A stretch of DNA of 64,000 nucleotides from an uncultured Poribacteria bacterium. Lineage in GTDB: Bacteria; Poribacteria; WGA-4E; WGA-3G. The notes beneath the pieces were generated by a model. That model saw nothing but the letters and a program-made list of their open reading frames with translations. It was not told where the DNA came from and made no database searches. Position 1 is the stretch's first letter; the number at the start of each line of letters is the position of its first letter. Shown in pieces: positions 57,001 to 64,000 of this stretch. The position numbers and the translations under genes were made by a program. The stretch spans positions 1,832,630 to 1,896,629 of the forward strand of contig OX638316.1 of NCBI GenBank assembly GCA_951812525.1, given 5' to 3'.

Positions 57001-58330
57001 CTACCCCATCGAATTGGAAGCGCTTTATCGGGACAGTTCGGCTATCTCCGAAATATGTGTGGTCGGTATCCCTTACGAGGACGGATCTGATACAGCCATC
57101 CACGCCGTGATTGTCCCCACATCACCCGACGAAACAACAAAGGTGGAGATTCAGAATCATCTTCAAGCGCGGGCAAAGGAACTGCCGAGTTACCAGCAAT
57201 TCCACAAATTCCATCTCTGGGACGATGCCCTACCAAAAACCGAGGACGGTGGCATAGATCGGCACCACCTGCGGGACAGTTTGCGGGCGCATATTAAAGA
57301 TATTGAGCGTCTTCATGAAGTACCCGAAACAGAGACAACAGACCTTGAATCCGCGCCACCAAGAACTGACATCCCGGAAGAAATCCTCTCTACCCTCGCA
57401 CGATTGGCACGCATGCCAGCACACCAAATTCATTTAGAGAGTCGTTTGAGTATCGACTTGGGGCTGGATTCTCTTACGCAGCTTGACCTATTATTGGTGC
57501 TTGAAGCCAGACTCGGTGCAACAATTCCCGATGCCATGCTCGCCGACTTGGAGACAGTAGGTGATGTCGTTAAACTCACCGAGACATTTCAGCCTGATGC
57601 TGCGCGACAAGCAGATTCACACAGCAGAGATGAAAAACTGGAATTACGGCAGGTACCGAGATGGTATGCACGTGCCTTCCGCGCAGTGATTACTGGCTTC
57701 TATCGAAACTATTTCTCACTGAAATGCTACGGGCTTGAGCATATCCCGCAAGGCAAGCCCTATATTATTATGCCGAATCACTCAAGCCACCTCGATACGC
57801 TGACGGTGATTACGGCTCTTGGAAAGAGGGCGTACCAACTCTGGACGCTCGCTGCGCGGGACTACTGGTTTGCTACGCGTCTCCAAGGTTGGTTCGCTGG
57901 GACGTGTCTCAACGCACTTCCAATAGAACGGGAAGGCAATTTTACCGAATTTTTACAGGATCTCAGGACAGCAAACGAAGTGATGTCGCAAAATAACGGC
58001 TTACTTATTTTTCCTGAAGGCACACGCTCACTTGACGGCAATCTTCAGCCGTTTAAACCGGGAATACTCAGTCTACTCATCTACAGCCCCAACGTCCCGG
58101 TGATACCGGCGTATATTGATGGCACCTATCGTGCCTTGCCGAAAGGGCAAAACTTGCCTAAGAAGCACCCAGTGCGCATCATCTTTGGGGAACCAATCAC
58201 CTTTACGCCAGAGGGTTGGAGCGACGGAGGCAAAACGCCGACAGATCCCGACAAATATCAGGAATTCTTGGAATTAGCGCAGCATCGCGTCGCAGAACTT
58301 GGGACAGCACTAAAACAGCAGAAGGGTTAA
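54023..58330 (+). CDS. Fatty acyl reductase/AMP-ligase/ACP/acyltransferase fusion (ElbD-like)
   Basis: 1435 residues, AAAAGGAAATT upstream. Domains in order: (1) 1-540, fatty-acyl reductase type short-chain dehydrogenase with TGGTAFLGQPML and Y-T-Y-M-K (YxxxK, near 276); (2) 570-1095, acyl-AMP ligase with FTMGTTVDAKGAMLTH, YGMTETAPV, YTGDLGYMD and GKNVYP; (3) about 1125-1195, acyl carrier domain with LGLDSLTQLDL (Ser for phosphopantetheine near 1150); (4) 1225-1435, PlsC acyltransferase with NHSSHLD and FPEGTRS. One protein can thus activate, carry, reduce and esterify a fatty acid. The same domain set is known for ElbD of myxobacterial ether lipid synthesis. A HAD-IB phosphatase follows after two bases. 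All core motifs look intact. Confidence 0.88.
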   Translation: MSITDFFRGKVLLITGGTAFLGQPMLAKILTALPDVQKIYLLIRSRTDTTGKHASAQERLENELLASDVFASLRRLHGENFDAWAQQKLTAVEGDLTHEHLGFSDAEYQRLQSEVQIFINVAGLVDFDPPFDASLWGNALAAKHVVNFAKGCQDAVFLHVSTAYVCGAKPGQVSEELPLPYEQYAAQHQEKTGIAIPQTLSEEVEELLSLSAAIHAEADAPENLQYVQQEAEEQRKGTRKGLDALIEELKAEWLENRLVEAGLEHARSRGWNDTYTYMKFLAEQMVMELRGDLPTAIVRPSIIESSFDEPEPGWLGKFRMSEPLIVGFGKGRLPDFPADPDIILDIIPVDFVVNAMLAAAEATAKRRGIEVYHVATGTQNPLYFRGIFEATYDYFTKNPMLENGKPVAVPIWKYPSLEEFQQKLDSRMRLIDITTAVLGRLPIRAAKRKRRQLSLKQSGVKALLHYIRIYAPYTRTNFEFETKKMQGLYDALSPTEQQRFNFDVSKIHWKRYFQEIHIPGIKRHVLKIEDGTASDSETGAARSAATKSSKADAQDESEESVTPFERIDPKTIVDLIKIQASRIPDRIALQMASEDGWEEYTYAETYELSRQVAWRLWESGLREGDRVVLVSENQPEWCIAYLAAVQIGIAVVPLDAQTSEHEVLAIAAFTTAKSILASDAVLEKSGAALSAAAAMLQNINNNCELVGTELSEHHEIPADFPNVEISPDTVASIIFTMGTTVDAKGAMLTHGGFLSNVQAVAKALPPTDTERILSALPLYHALSFSCSLLMALYSGTTATYVNALRPTTLLKTMREAKTTAFIGVPRLFQLLQGTIERQAAREDTPGETLAEKAKAVMGGEIRVLVSGGASLSDAIYDGFQKLGMTIYQGYGMTETAPVLTVNPYQKSRRRSVGPAVEGVDLKVENPDGDGVGEIIAKGPSTMKAYYQNPTATAEAIRDGWLYTGDLGYMDTDGYLYLTGHCKDVIVPASGKNVYPIELEALYRDSSAISEICVVGIPYEDGSDTAIHAVIVPTSPDETTKVEIQNHLQARAKELPSYQQFHKFHLWDDALPKTEDGGIDRHHLRDSLRAHIKDIERLHEVPETETTDLESAPPRTDIPEEILSTLARLARMPAHQIHLESRLSIDLGLDSLTQLDLLLVLEARLGATIPDAMLADLETVGDVVKLTETFQPDAARQADSHSRDEKLELRQVPRWYARAFRAVITGFYRNYFSLKCYGLEHIPQGKPYIIMPNHSSHLDTLTVITALGKRAYQLWTLAARDYWFATRLQGWFAGTCLNALPIEREGNFTEFLQDLRTANEVMSQNNGLLIFPEGTRSLDGNLQPFKPGILSLLIYSPNVPVIPAYIDGTYRALPKGQNLPKKHPVRIIFGEPITFTPEGWSDGGKTPTDPDKYQEFLELAQHRVAELGTALKQQKG

Positions 58331-58332
58331 TC

Positions 58333-59013
58333 ATGCCAGATCCGAACGGAAAAAAAACAGTCGCATTCTTTGACGTAGACGGTACTTTATTGAAGTCTAC
58401 AATTGTACACTACTACATTTGGATGCGCTCTGCGCAGGTTCCGCGCCTCTTGGGACTGATATGGCTCGTCGGGTTTCTGCCGAAGATCGCCTACTACCTG
58501 ATTTTGGACAGGATAAGCCGAACCCGTTTCAATCAGGTCTTCTATCGAAACTACCGCGGGATGGATGCTACCGAGGTTAAAGCGTTGTCAGCGGAGATGT
58601 TTGAGACCTACCTCCGTCCGAAGATCTTCTCCGAAGCGGTATCACAAATTCAGGAACATCAGGAGCAAGGCACGGCGATAGTTCTCGTAACCGGATCGCT
58701 CGACTTTATCGTCCAACCCATGGCGAATTACCTCGGTGTTGACGTTGTATTGGCACCGCAACTCCATGAGCAGAATGGTCGATTTACAGGCGAACTCACA
58801 ACACCGCCGCTCATTGGGGAGCAGAAAGCGGTAGCGATACAAGAATTTGCTGAGCAACACGAAATTTCACTAAAAGACAGTTATGCTTACGGCGACAGCC
58901 AATCGGATTTACCCATGTTAGAATGCGTCGGTAATCCCGTCGTCGTGAATCCAGGAAAAGCACTCCGCCAGAAAGCACTCGATTCTGATTGGGAGCTGAA
59001 CGAATGGCTATAA
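58333..59013 (+). CDS. HAD-IB family phosphatase
   Basis: 226 residues from the ATG at 58333, AAGGG upstream. Motifs FFDVDGTLL (DxDGT), VTGSLDF (motif II), a later Lys, and YGDSQSDLPML (motif IV). A hydrophobic segment (LGLIWLVGFLPKIAYYLIL) near residue 45 suggests membrane contact. Members of this family serve as phosphatases next to PlsC-type acyltransferases. Two bases after the ElbD-like gene, so co-transcribed, and probably works on its phosphorylated lipid product. Confidence 0.88.
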   Translation: MPDPNGKKTVAFFDVDGTLLKSTIVHYYIWMRSAQVPRLLGLIWLVGFLPKIAYYLILDRISRTRFNQVFYRNYRGMDATEVKALSAEMFETYLRPKIFSEAVSQIQEHQEQGTAIVLVTGSLDFIVQPMANYLGVDVVLAPQLHEQNGRFTGELTTPPLIGEQKAVAIQEFAEQHEISLKDSYAYGDSQSDLPMLECVGNPVVVNPGKALRQKALDSDWELNEWL

Positions 59014-59028
59014 ATAACATGAGATAGC

Positions 59029-59150
59029 ATAGGTTGGGTTGAGTGGAACACGAAAAACCAAACGTATTTAACACATAAACACCAACACCTGTAGGAGGGG
59101 TTTGTAACCCCGACTCCCTACAATTTATGCAATTCTAAAATCTACTATAT
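59029..59150 (+). repeat. Dispersed repeats downstream of the HAD-IB gene
   Basis: A GGTTGGGTTGAGTGGAAC segment at 59032-59049, then CTGTAGGAG with palindrome GGGGTT-TGT-AACCCC (59089-59114), then AATTCTAAAATCTACTATAT (59131-59150). The last two parts match the elements at 25277 and 48250. Confidence 0.75.
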
Positions 59151-59174
59151 CTAATAAAAAAGGAGAGAACATTT

Positions 59175-59381
59175 ATGAATATTAAGCGTTTTTTTGAATC
59201 CATGTCCGAACCCAATGACACCATGTTTATTGAAATAGGGGATAGATTTCGGTTTACCCGTCGCGGGGACGACTGGACTAAATTCCGTGAGGATATAATT
59301 GAACTCTTGGAGCAGACCGTTTCTGATGAGATGTCGAAGGAATTTGAGACAGCGACGGCGGATTGGATTTCGGAGGAGTAG
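59175..59381 (+). CDS. Small acidic protein of unknown function
   Basis: 68 residues, with AAGGAGAG well placed before the ATG. Starts MNIKRFFESMSEPNDTMFIE, then DRFRFTRRGDDWTKFRED and an acidic tail (EEE). No family recognised. The TPR gene starts 11 bases after its stop, so they are likely co-transcribed. Confidence 0.6.
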   Translation: MNIKRFFESMSEPNDTMFIEIGDRFRFTRRGDDWTKFREDIIELLEQTVSDEMSKEFETATADWISEE

Positions 59382-59391
59382 CGAATACCCC

Positions 59392-60342
59392 ATGTCAAAT
59401 CCAATCACCGATGCCCAAGCGTTAGAAGCCGAAGGCAACCTCAACGAAGCCATCCGGGCTTACGATAGCGTTCTCAACACAACCGACGAGCCATCAGCCC
59501 TTGCTCTTGCGAACTTCAGGGTTGGCGCGATCTATCGGACATGGGGAGAACTCTTCACAGCACAACGGTTTTTAGCAAAAGCGCATCAACTCTCCCCAAG
59601 CGACACGGCTATCCGAGACGCAATCGAGGAACTCAATCAGCATTTTTCAGAGAATCGGGAGTCGGTCGCCGATGAAATGACCCGTAAAAACAGCGACCAG
59701 ATTATATCCCTCTTCCGCATTGCTACAGGGATTAAACTCATCACAATGGACAAACCCGTCCAAGCCTATCCGTTGCTAAAGAGCCGGACAAAAATCTTTC
59801 CGAACGCCGCCGTTGCCAAGCATCTCCTCACCGACATTCAGATTACAGAAGAAGAGCGGAACTCGGCGATCGACTTCCTACTGGAGAAAGACTGGCTTGT
59901 TAGCACGGGTGTGTCGCTTTACACGATAGCAGAGAGTGGATTGTCCGCCTTTTATACCGAACTCGCCCAGTTGCATATTGATAATGCAGCTTATACAGAG
60001 GCAGTGGCGTGTTATGAACAGGCACTATGGCTTAATCCATCGCAGCACCAGTTGCGATACCGACAGGTTATCTGTCATGCCGAGGCAGAGGCGTGGGAAA
60101 GTGCGGTCGAGACGCTTTCGCAACTTCCGACTGAAGAAGTGCCAGAAGGCATAGACCTTGAAGCATATCACACCGCTGTGGCACAGAGTTATCATCATGT
60201 CTATCAGACAACCCAGGACGAGGGTACTAAAGAGAAGGTGATTGAAGCGTGTGAGGTGGTCCTGCGTCTGAACAAAAGGGCGAGAGAGATTTCCAAACTT
60301 CTTGGGTCGTATCAGGGCAAAAAATCGTGGTGGCGTCGATAA
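59392..60342 (+). CDS. TPR-repeat protein
   Basis: 316 residues from the ATG at 59392; GGAGGAG lies a little further than usual. TPR-type helix pairs: ALEAEGNLNEAIRAYDSVL, then RTWGELFTAQRFLAKAHQLSP, and later AYTEAVACYEQALWLNP. No signal peptide. Likely a cytosolic protein-binding scaffold. Follows a small acidic protein and converges on the ATPase/nuclease gene. Confidence 0.8.
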   Translation: MSNPITDAQALEAEGNLNEAIRAYDSVLNTTDEPSALALANFRVGAIYRTWGELFTAQRFLAKAHQLSPSDTAIRDAIEELNQHFSENRESVADEMTRKNSDQIISLFRIATGIKLITMDKPVQAYPLLKSRTKIFPNAAVAKHLLTDIQITEEERNSAIDFLLEKDWLVSTGVSLYTIAESGLSAFYTELAQLHIDNAAYTEAVACYEQALWLNPSQHQLRYRQVICHAEAEAWESAVETLSQLPTEEVPEGIDLEAYHTAVAQSYHHVYQTTQDEGTKEKVIEACEVVLRLNKRAREISKLLGSYQGKKSWWRR

Positions 60343-60379
60343 TAGATCCCGATTCCACCCCACATCCTAAGGCAATGTT

Positions 60380-60419
60380 GTGTTTAGGTCCCCGTGCCTT
60401 GCCTCTTCCGCCTAAACAC
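60380..60419. repeat. Inverted repeat between convergent genes
   Basis: GTGTTTAGG (60380-60388) and CCTAAACAC (60411-60419) are a perfect 9-bp inverted pair with a 22-base loop. No T-tract follows closely, so it is not a typical terminator. The gap 60343-60462 has no gene. Confidence 0.5.
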
Positions 60420-60462
60420 TGTTAGGCGATGTCTCCGTGCCTCCCCATTGTACGAAATACCA

Positions 60463-62058
60463 TCAAGACGAAGGACGCCCTTGTATGACAGGAATCACAT
60501 AACTCCGGATCGTCAAACCGTCTAACGTCTCTGTCTCTACGCGAGGCTCTGGTTCTTTACGGTGATCAAACACAACGTAGTATCCTTCTACAGCTTTTTT
60601 CAGTTTAATATATGCAGCGAGTTGCGCTTTCCCTGCCTGATAACGCGTATCCCCACCCCAGATTTTCGTTTCAACAATGTATTTTTTCTGATTATGAAGG
60701 ATAAGAATATCCATCCTGCCGCGACCTGTTTGAACTTCGAGATACATGGTACCACCCACAACCTGAACGAATTGGCTCAGATAAGCGAAGAGCAGGTGCT
60801 GACCGACGTATTCTTGTGGGGTCTCTGGTACTTGTAGAATCTTGAAACCTGCGCGTGCGATGAAATCCCGGAAGTTGTCAAGGAGTGCTTCCAGCTGAAG
60901 TTGTCCGTCGGGTGTGAGGTAATCCTGAAATCCTGCGCGAGTGTTTTCAGGTAAATATTCCTGCTCCAATCCGTTCACTATAGGTTTAAACGCCTGCATG
61001 ATGCAATAGTGATAGATAGGATTGACGATCTCACACAAACCGTCAGCACCTTCAGCGATTACACCATAAGTGGCGAGTTCGCTGATGAGGTCATTATAAA
61101 GGTTAAATGCCACACCTTCATCGTAAGAGGCAATTTTCATGAGGAGTGCCTCGAACCGTCGGTCCCTACGAATGTTCGTTACCAAGTGCTCAGTATGCGT
61201 GTTTTGTTCTCGAAGGAGTTGTCCGTGTGCTTTTGAAAAGTGTTCCATTGTAATAGGTTCGCTTTTCGGAATCCCCATCTCCTCAGTGAGAATTTGTCCG
61301 AACCTGTTGACGAGCACAGGCTGTCCAGCCGTCTGTTTGTGGATCGCTTCAATGACTGCAGATGCGAAGGGCTGTCCAACTTCGTCTGTATATTGTGAGA
61401 GAAGTTCACGCACCTGATCAAGCGTGAAGTTTGGCAATTTGAACTCGTCTTGGATATTGAAAGGAGAGATAGATCGGTCGTAGTTGAGTTGAGTGATGCT
61501 CTTGACACCAACGATGCCGACGCTGTGTGGACATCGATTCCTTCCCGATAGGTAGATGTGACGCAGCGAATACAGGAAATCACTCACAATATTTCGAGGG
61601 ATACCATCAAATTCGTCAATGATGAGGACAACCCGCTGTCCATTGTAATGGTGTTCCAGACAGTTTGACAGTTTTCCAAAAAACCTTCTCATAGAAAGAT
61701 GGTTGGTTATTTTTGTATCATCTAAAAGTTGCCTTAAAGCCTCAGGAGGGGAGATAGCACGTCTTTGAAAAATTTTCTCTATCTCCTCACGAATATCTTC
61801 GTAAAGCCCTTCATAAAAATCAGAGGGTTCAAGATTGTTAGATGCTTGAAAATCAATCTGAATTGGGAGATACGCCTCGGTTGGGAGTATATCCATCGCG
61901 CGTCGGAAAAACGTGGTTTTACCCGTCTGCCGCGGTGCAAAGAGGACGATGTATCTGCCCTTTTCCAGCCGATTGACAAAATCCGAAACTTCATCTGTAC
62001 GGGCAACGACGTAGTTATCCTCAGGATAAACGGGACCGCGAGTTTCAAACCATCTCAT
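60463..62058 (-). CDS. AAA ATPase with C-terminal PD-(D/E)XK nuclease-like domain
   Basis: 531 residues. Walker A APRQTGKTTF (about residues 41-50), Walker B VVLIIDEFDG (about 142), then a winged-helix-like region, and at the C-terminus GRMDILI followed by YIVETKIWGG, the D...ExK signature of restriction-like nucleases. The combination is a family of ATPases common in several bacterial phyla in many copies; role unknown, perhaps related to mobile or defence functions. A partner gene is not seen. Confidence 0.88.
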   Translation of the reverse strand: MRWFETRGPVYPEDNYVVARTDEVSDFVNRLEKGRYIVLFAPRQTGKTTFFRRAMDILPTEAYLPIQIDFQASNNLEPSDFYEGLYEDIREEIEKIFQRRAISPPEALRQLLDDTKITNHLSMRRFFGKLSNCLEHHYNGQRVVLIIDEFDGIPRNIVSDFLYSLRHIYLSGRNRCPHSVGIVGVKSITQLNYDRSISPFNIQDEFKLPNFTLDQVRELLSQYTDEVGQPFASAVIEAIHKQTAGQPVLVNRFGQILTEEMGIPKSEPITMEHFSKAHGQLLREQNTHTEHLVTNIRRDRRFEALLMKIASYDEGVAFNLYNDLISELATYGVIAEGADGLCEIVNPIYHYCIMQAFKPIVNGLEQEYLPENTRAGFQDYLTPDGQLQLEALLDNFRDFIARAGFKILQVPETPQEYVGQHLLFAYLSQFVQVVGGTMYLEVQTGRGRMDILILHNQKKYIVETKIWGGDTRYQAGKAQLAAYIKLKKAVEGYYVVFDHRKEPEPRVETETLDGLTIRSYVIPVIQGRPSS

Positions 62059-62229
62059 CTTTTTATGCTCCTTTCGAGTGCCTGCACGCGCACGGCATCC
62101 AACATTTCACTGCATATTCTATCATATACAGCCTGAAAAGTCACGTGGAGAAAAATAAAAGTCAGCGCATTCAGTTTTCGGTTGTTGGTTTTCAGCGATT
62201 GGCAGCTGACCGCCCACCCAAAAACCCAA

Positions 62230-62258
62230 TTGACAAAAAGACCCCTATCTGCTAAAGT
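62230..62258 (+). promoter_or_regulatory. Promoter of the DegT aminotransferase gene
   Basis: TTGACA (62230-62235), 17 bases, TAAAGT (62253-62258). This leaves a leader of about 175 bases that holds the hairpins described next. Confidence 0.5.
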
Positions 62259-62305
62259 ATCCGCATATTCGCACGTTTCTAAGTGGACTTCCAAACGATG
62301 CCCGG

Positions 62306-62385
62306 ATTTAGTCTGGGAATAGACTAAATTTTGCCCCGCAGAATGCCACACGCGCATTCTGACGTTGATTTACGCGGCAAAATTT
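62306..62385 (+). promoter_or_regulatory. Structured leader with overlapping hairpins before the DegT gene
   Basis: Hairpin 1: ATTTAGTCT (62306-62314) with AGACTAAAT (62321-62329). Hairpin 2: AAATTTTGCC (62326-62335) with GGCAAAATTT (62376-62385), enclosing CAGAATGC (62339-62346) with GCATTCTG (62354-62361). They share 62326-62329, so the two stems compete. All perfect pairs. The rest of 62059-62440 has no gene. Confidence 0.6.
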
Positions 62386-62440
62386 GTCTTTGCTTTACAT
62401 TTCCATTCCTTGTATTACATTGATTTCTGGAGGAAACAAG

Positions 62441-63700
62441 ATGGCAGAACGTTTAGCAATAGATGGGGGAACCCCCGTTATCGCAGAACCCGTACCCAGC
62501 GGAATGCACGGTCCCAGCGTCATAGATGAACGCGAGATCAACGCCGTGACCGAGGTCCTCCGCAGCGGGAAACTCTTTCGATTCGTTGAGGATTCAAATG
62601 TAGCCAGTTTTGAGAAGGAAGCAGCCGGACATCTCGGTGCCAAGCACGCCTTGATGGTGAACTCAGGCACCTCGGCGATTATCTGCGCGTTGACCGGGGT
62701 CGGTATCGGACCAGGGGATGAGGTGATTCTGCCTGGCTACACCTTTATCGCAACCGCCGCTGCCATTGTTGGCGTGGGCGCTATTCCGGTGATAGCGGAA
62801 ATCGACGACTCGCTCGGCTTAGATGTCGCCGATGTCGAGCGGAAGATTACCCCACATACCAAAGCCATTTTACCGGTACACATGCAGGGTGTGCCGAACC
62901 GGCTTGAGGCGATCACTGAACTCGCAAAGAAACATAATCTCTTGGTTGTTGAGGATTGCTGTCAGTGCGTTGGTGGGCAGTATAAAGGGCAATACGCAGG
63001 CACGTGGGGCGAAGCAGGGGCATGGAGTCTTAATTACTACAAGATCATCTCTTGTGGGGAAGGCGGACTTGTCTTTACCGACGACTACGATGTCTACGAG
63101 CGTGCAGCATTCGCTGCGGAACCCGGTCTACCGATGTGGATGAGCGATTCCGAATGGCAGAACAAACCCTTTTCACGGCAGTGCTACCGAACAAGCGAAA
63201 TTTTAGGCGCAATCGCACGCGTACAACTCTCAAAATTAGAAGGTATTCTGTCACACACACGCCGACTCAAAAAGGCGTTCATCGCAGAACTTGCTGAGAC
63301 ACCGAAAGGCTACATCCGGCAACATGTAGATGATCCGAGCGGAGAGTGCGGTATCAGTGCGGCGATTATCGTGAAAGATGTAGAGCTCGCCAAAAAATAT
63401 TCCGATGCGCTCAAGGCAGAAGGACTTAACGCTGGCACGGCTTACAATGACGGTTTCCCTGATCGGCATATTTACACGTATTGGGATTCGATCCTGTTCA
63501 AACATTCGCCGGATGCGTCGGGGTATCCGTGGAAAGACCCACGCTACACAGGCGATGTCGAGTATTCGCGGGATATGTGTCCGCAAACGCTCTCCATCCT
63601 TGGACGCGCTCTACGGTTCGGGTTCAACGTCAACATGCAAGAAGAGCACGCACGACTGATGGCAGCCGCTATCAATAAGGTGGACGACGTTCTCGGATAG
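62441..63700 (+). CDS. DegT/DnrJ/EryC1/StrS-type PLP aminotransferase
   Basis: 419 residues from the ATG at 62441, with TGGAGGAAAC upstream. PLP fold type I: MVNSGTSAIICAL, EVILPGYTFIATAAA, VVEDCCQCVGGQYKG (the Asp region) and WSLNYYKIISCGEGG with the PLP-binding Lys. The family usually makes amino-sugars or scyllo-inosamine-type compounds. C-terminal sugar-binding part is complete. No other sugar genes are close, so the substrate is open. Starts LAIDGGTPVIAEPVP as many members do. Confidence 0.9.
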   Translation: MAERLAIDGGTPVIAEPVPSGMHGPSVIDEREINAVTEVLRSGKLFRFVEDSNVASFEKEAAGHLGAKHALMVNSGTSAIICALTGVGIGPGDEVILPGYTFIATAAAIVGVGAIPVIAEIDDSLGLDVADVERKITPHTKAILPVHMQGVPNRLEAITELAKKHNLLVVEDCCQCVGGQYKGQYAGTWGEAGAWSLNYYKIISCGEGGLVFTDDYDVYERAAFAAEPGLPMWMSDSEWQNKPFSRQCYRTSEILGAIARVQLSKLEGILSHTRRLKKAFIAELAETPKGYIRQHVDDPSGECGISAAIIVKDVELAKKYSDALKAEGLNAGTAYNDGFPDRHIYTYWDSILFKHSPDASGYPWKDPRYTGDVEYSRDMCPQTLSILGRALRFGFNVNMQEEHARLMAAAINKVDDVLG

Positions 63701-63708
63701 AGCATTTT

Positions 63709-64000
63709 CTATTCTGATAAAATGGGAATAACGTAGGTGCGCCGACCGACTTCAGTGAAGCCCAGTTTTTCTGCCACGCGGAGCGAAGCGTAATTATCTT
63801 CACCGCAACTCCAGGCTGGCACCTTGCCTCTCGCCTGAATCTCTTGAGCGACAAGAGATGCCGCCGCAGTGGAGAACCCTTTTTTCCGCCACTGCTCGAT
63901 TGTGGAAACACCAATATCGGCATGCAGATCGGTCTCAGCATAAGTATGGGCGATAGCGACAAGGTCGCCATCAACAATGGCACCAGCGGCGATGCCATCT
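63709..64000 (-). CDS. GNAT-family N-acetyltransferase (C-terminal part; 5' end outside window)
   Basis: 96 codons visible; the gene continues past the right edge. Blocks AIAHTYAETDLHADIGVS, WRKKGFSTAAASLV (acetyl-CoA loop, a form of Q/RxxGxA), and CGEDNYASLRVAEKLGFTEVGRR (NxxSxxvaeklGF) are typical of GNAT enzymes. It ends in TAG eight bases past the DegT stop, in convergent orientation. Substrate unknown. Confidence 0.8.
   Translation of the reverse strand, partial: DGIAAGAIVDGDLVAIAHTYAETDLHADIGVSTIEQWRKKGFSTAAASLVAQEIQARGKVPAWSCGEDNYASLRVAEKLGFTEVGRRTYVIPILSE

Noticed and set aside
60380-60419. Rho-independent terminator between the TPR and ATPase genes
   Set aside because: The loop is 22 bases and no T-tract follows on either strand; kept only as an inverted repeat.
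63672-63998. Open frame on the minus strand overlapping the GNAT gene
   Set aside because: Another frame of the same strand gives a clear GNAT sequence; this one shows no family features.
1-64000. tRNA or rRNA genes
   Set aside because: I looked for T-arm and anticodon-arm patterns and for conserved rRNA stretches and saw none; a covariance-model scan would be needed to exclude a missed tRNA.

Overview
The window looks like a chromosomal segment of a Gram-negative (diderm) bacterium with moderate GC content. Evidence for two membranes: lipoprotein signals, an outer-membrane-type protein ending in Phe, an O-antigen-ligase-like protein, and Tat and Sec signal peptides. The mix of enolase-superfamily enzymes, a GH29-like sugar hydrolase, a DUF4838 protein, LamG and beta-propeller proteins, a PhoX-like phosphatase and many short dispersed palindromes resembles Candidatus Poribacteria or a related lineage. 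That placement is inference from gene content; no rRNA or tRNA gene was seen.

Layout. 1-9.2 kb: 3' end of an SLC12-type transporter, a GH29-like protein with an unusual domain order, a very long beta-propeller lipoprotein, and a predicted outer-membrane barrel with calcium-binding loops. 9.2-20 kb: a light-responsive carotenoid locus. A CarH-type B12 photoreceptor repressor (minus strand) faces a ten-gene plus-strand cluster: idi, an unknown secreted protein, crtYcd, crtD-like, crtI, crtB, acyltransferase, glycosyltransferase, cruF, crtW. Together these predict an acylated glycoside of a monocyclic keto-carotenoid. Both divergent promoters carry matching 11-bp-spaced repeats that fit a CarH operator. 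20-22 kb: a two-gene operon that fits cis-3-hydroxy-L-proline breakdown. 22-26 kb: polysaccharide deacetylase, a probable selenoprotein (in-frame UGA with a SECIS-like hairpin), and two tandem HAD hydrolases. 26-35 kb: a PIN-domain toxin-antitoxin pair with a terminator, leuC/leuD, a LivK-like lipoprotein, RNase J and leuS.

35-46 kb: two small genes, a second enolase-superfamily enzyme, a PhoX-like phosphatase, and a four-gene minus-strand operon (cysteine hydrolase, nucleoside-type MFS transporter, DUF4838 protein, double-vWA membrane protein), then a LamG protein. 46-54 kb: a receiver-like protein, a CYTH protein, a deoxyhypusine-synthase-like protein, an O-antigen ligase, a secreted protein of unknown function and a cNMP-binding/SpoIIE phosphatase. 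54-60 kb: a 1435-residue reductase/AMP-ligase/ACP/acyltransferase fusion followed by a HAD-IB phosphatase, resembling the ElbD-type ether-lipid system, then small and TPR proteins. 60-64 kb: an ATPase/nuclease, a DegT aminotransferase behind a structured leader, and the 3' end of a GNAT gene.

Two families of short repeats run through the window: palindromes of the GTAGG...GGTTTnnnAACC type, some followed by an AATTCTAAAATCTACTATA block, and CAGTCAGCAATC/GACAACCG-type repeats. One of the latter lies inside the propeller gene, and one palindrome supplies the stop codon of the CYTH gene.
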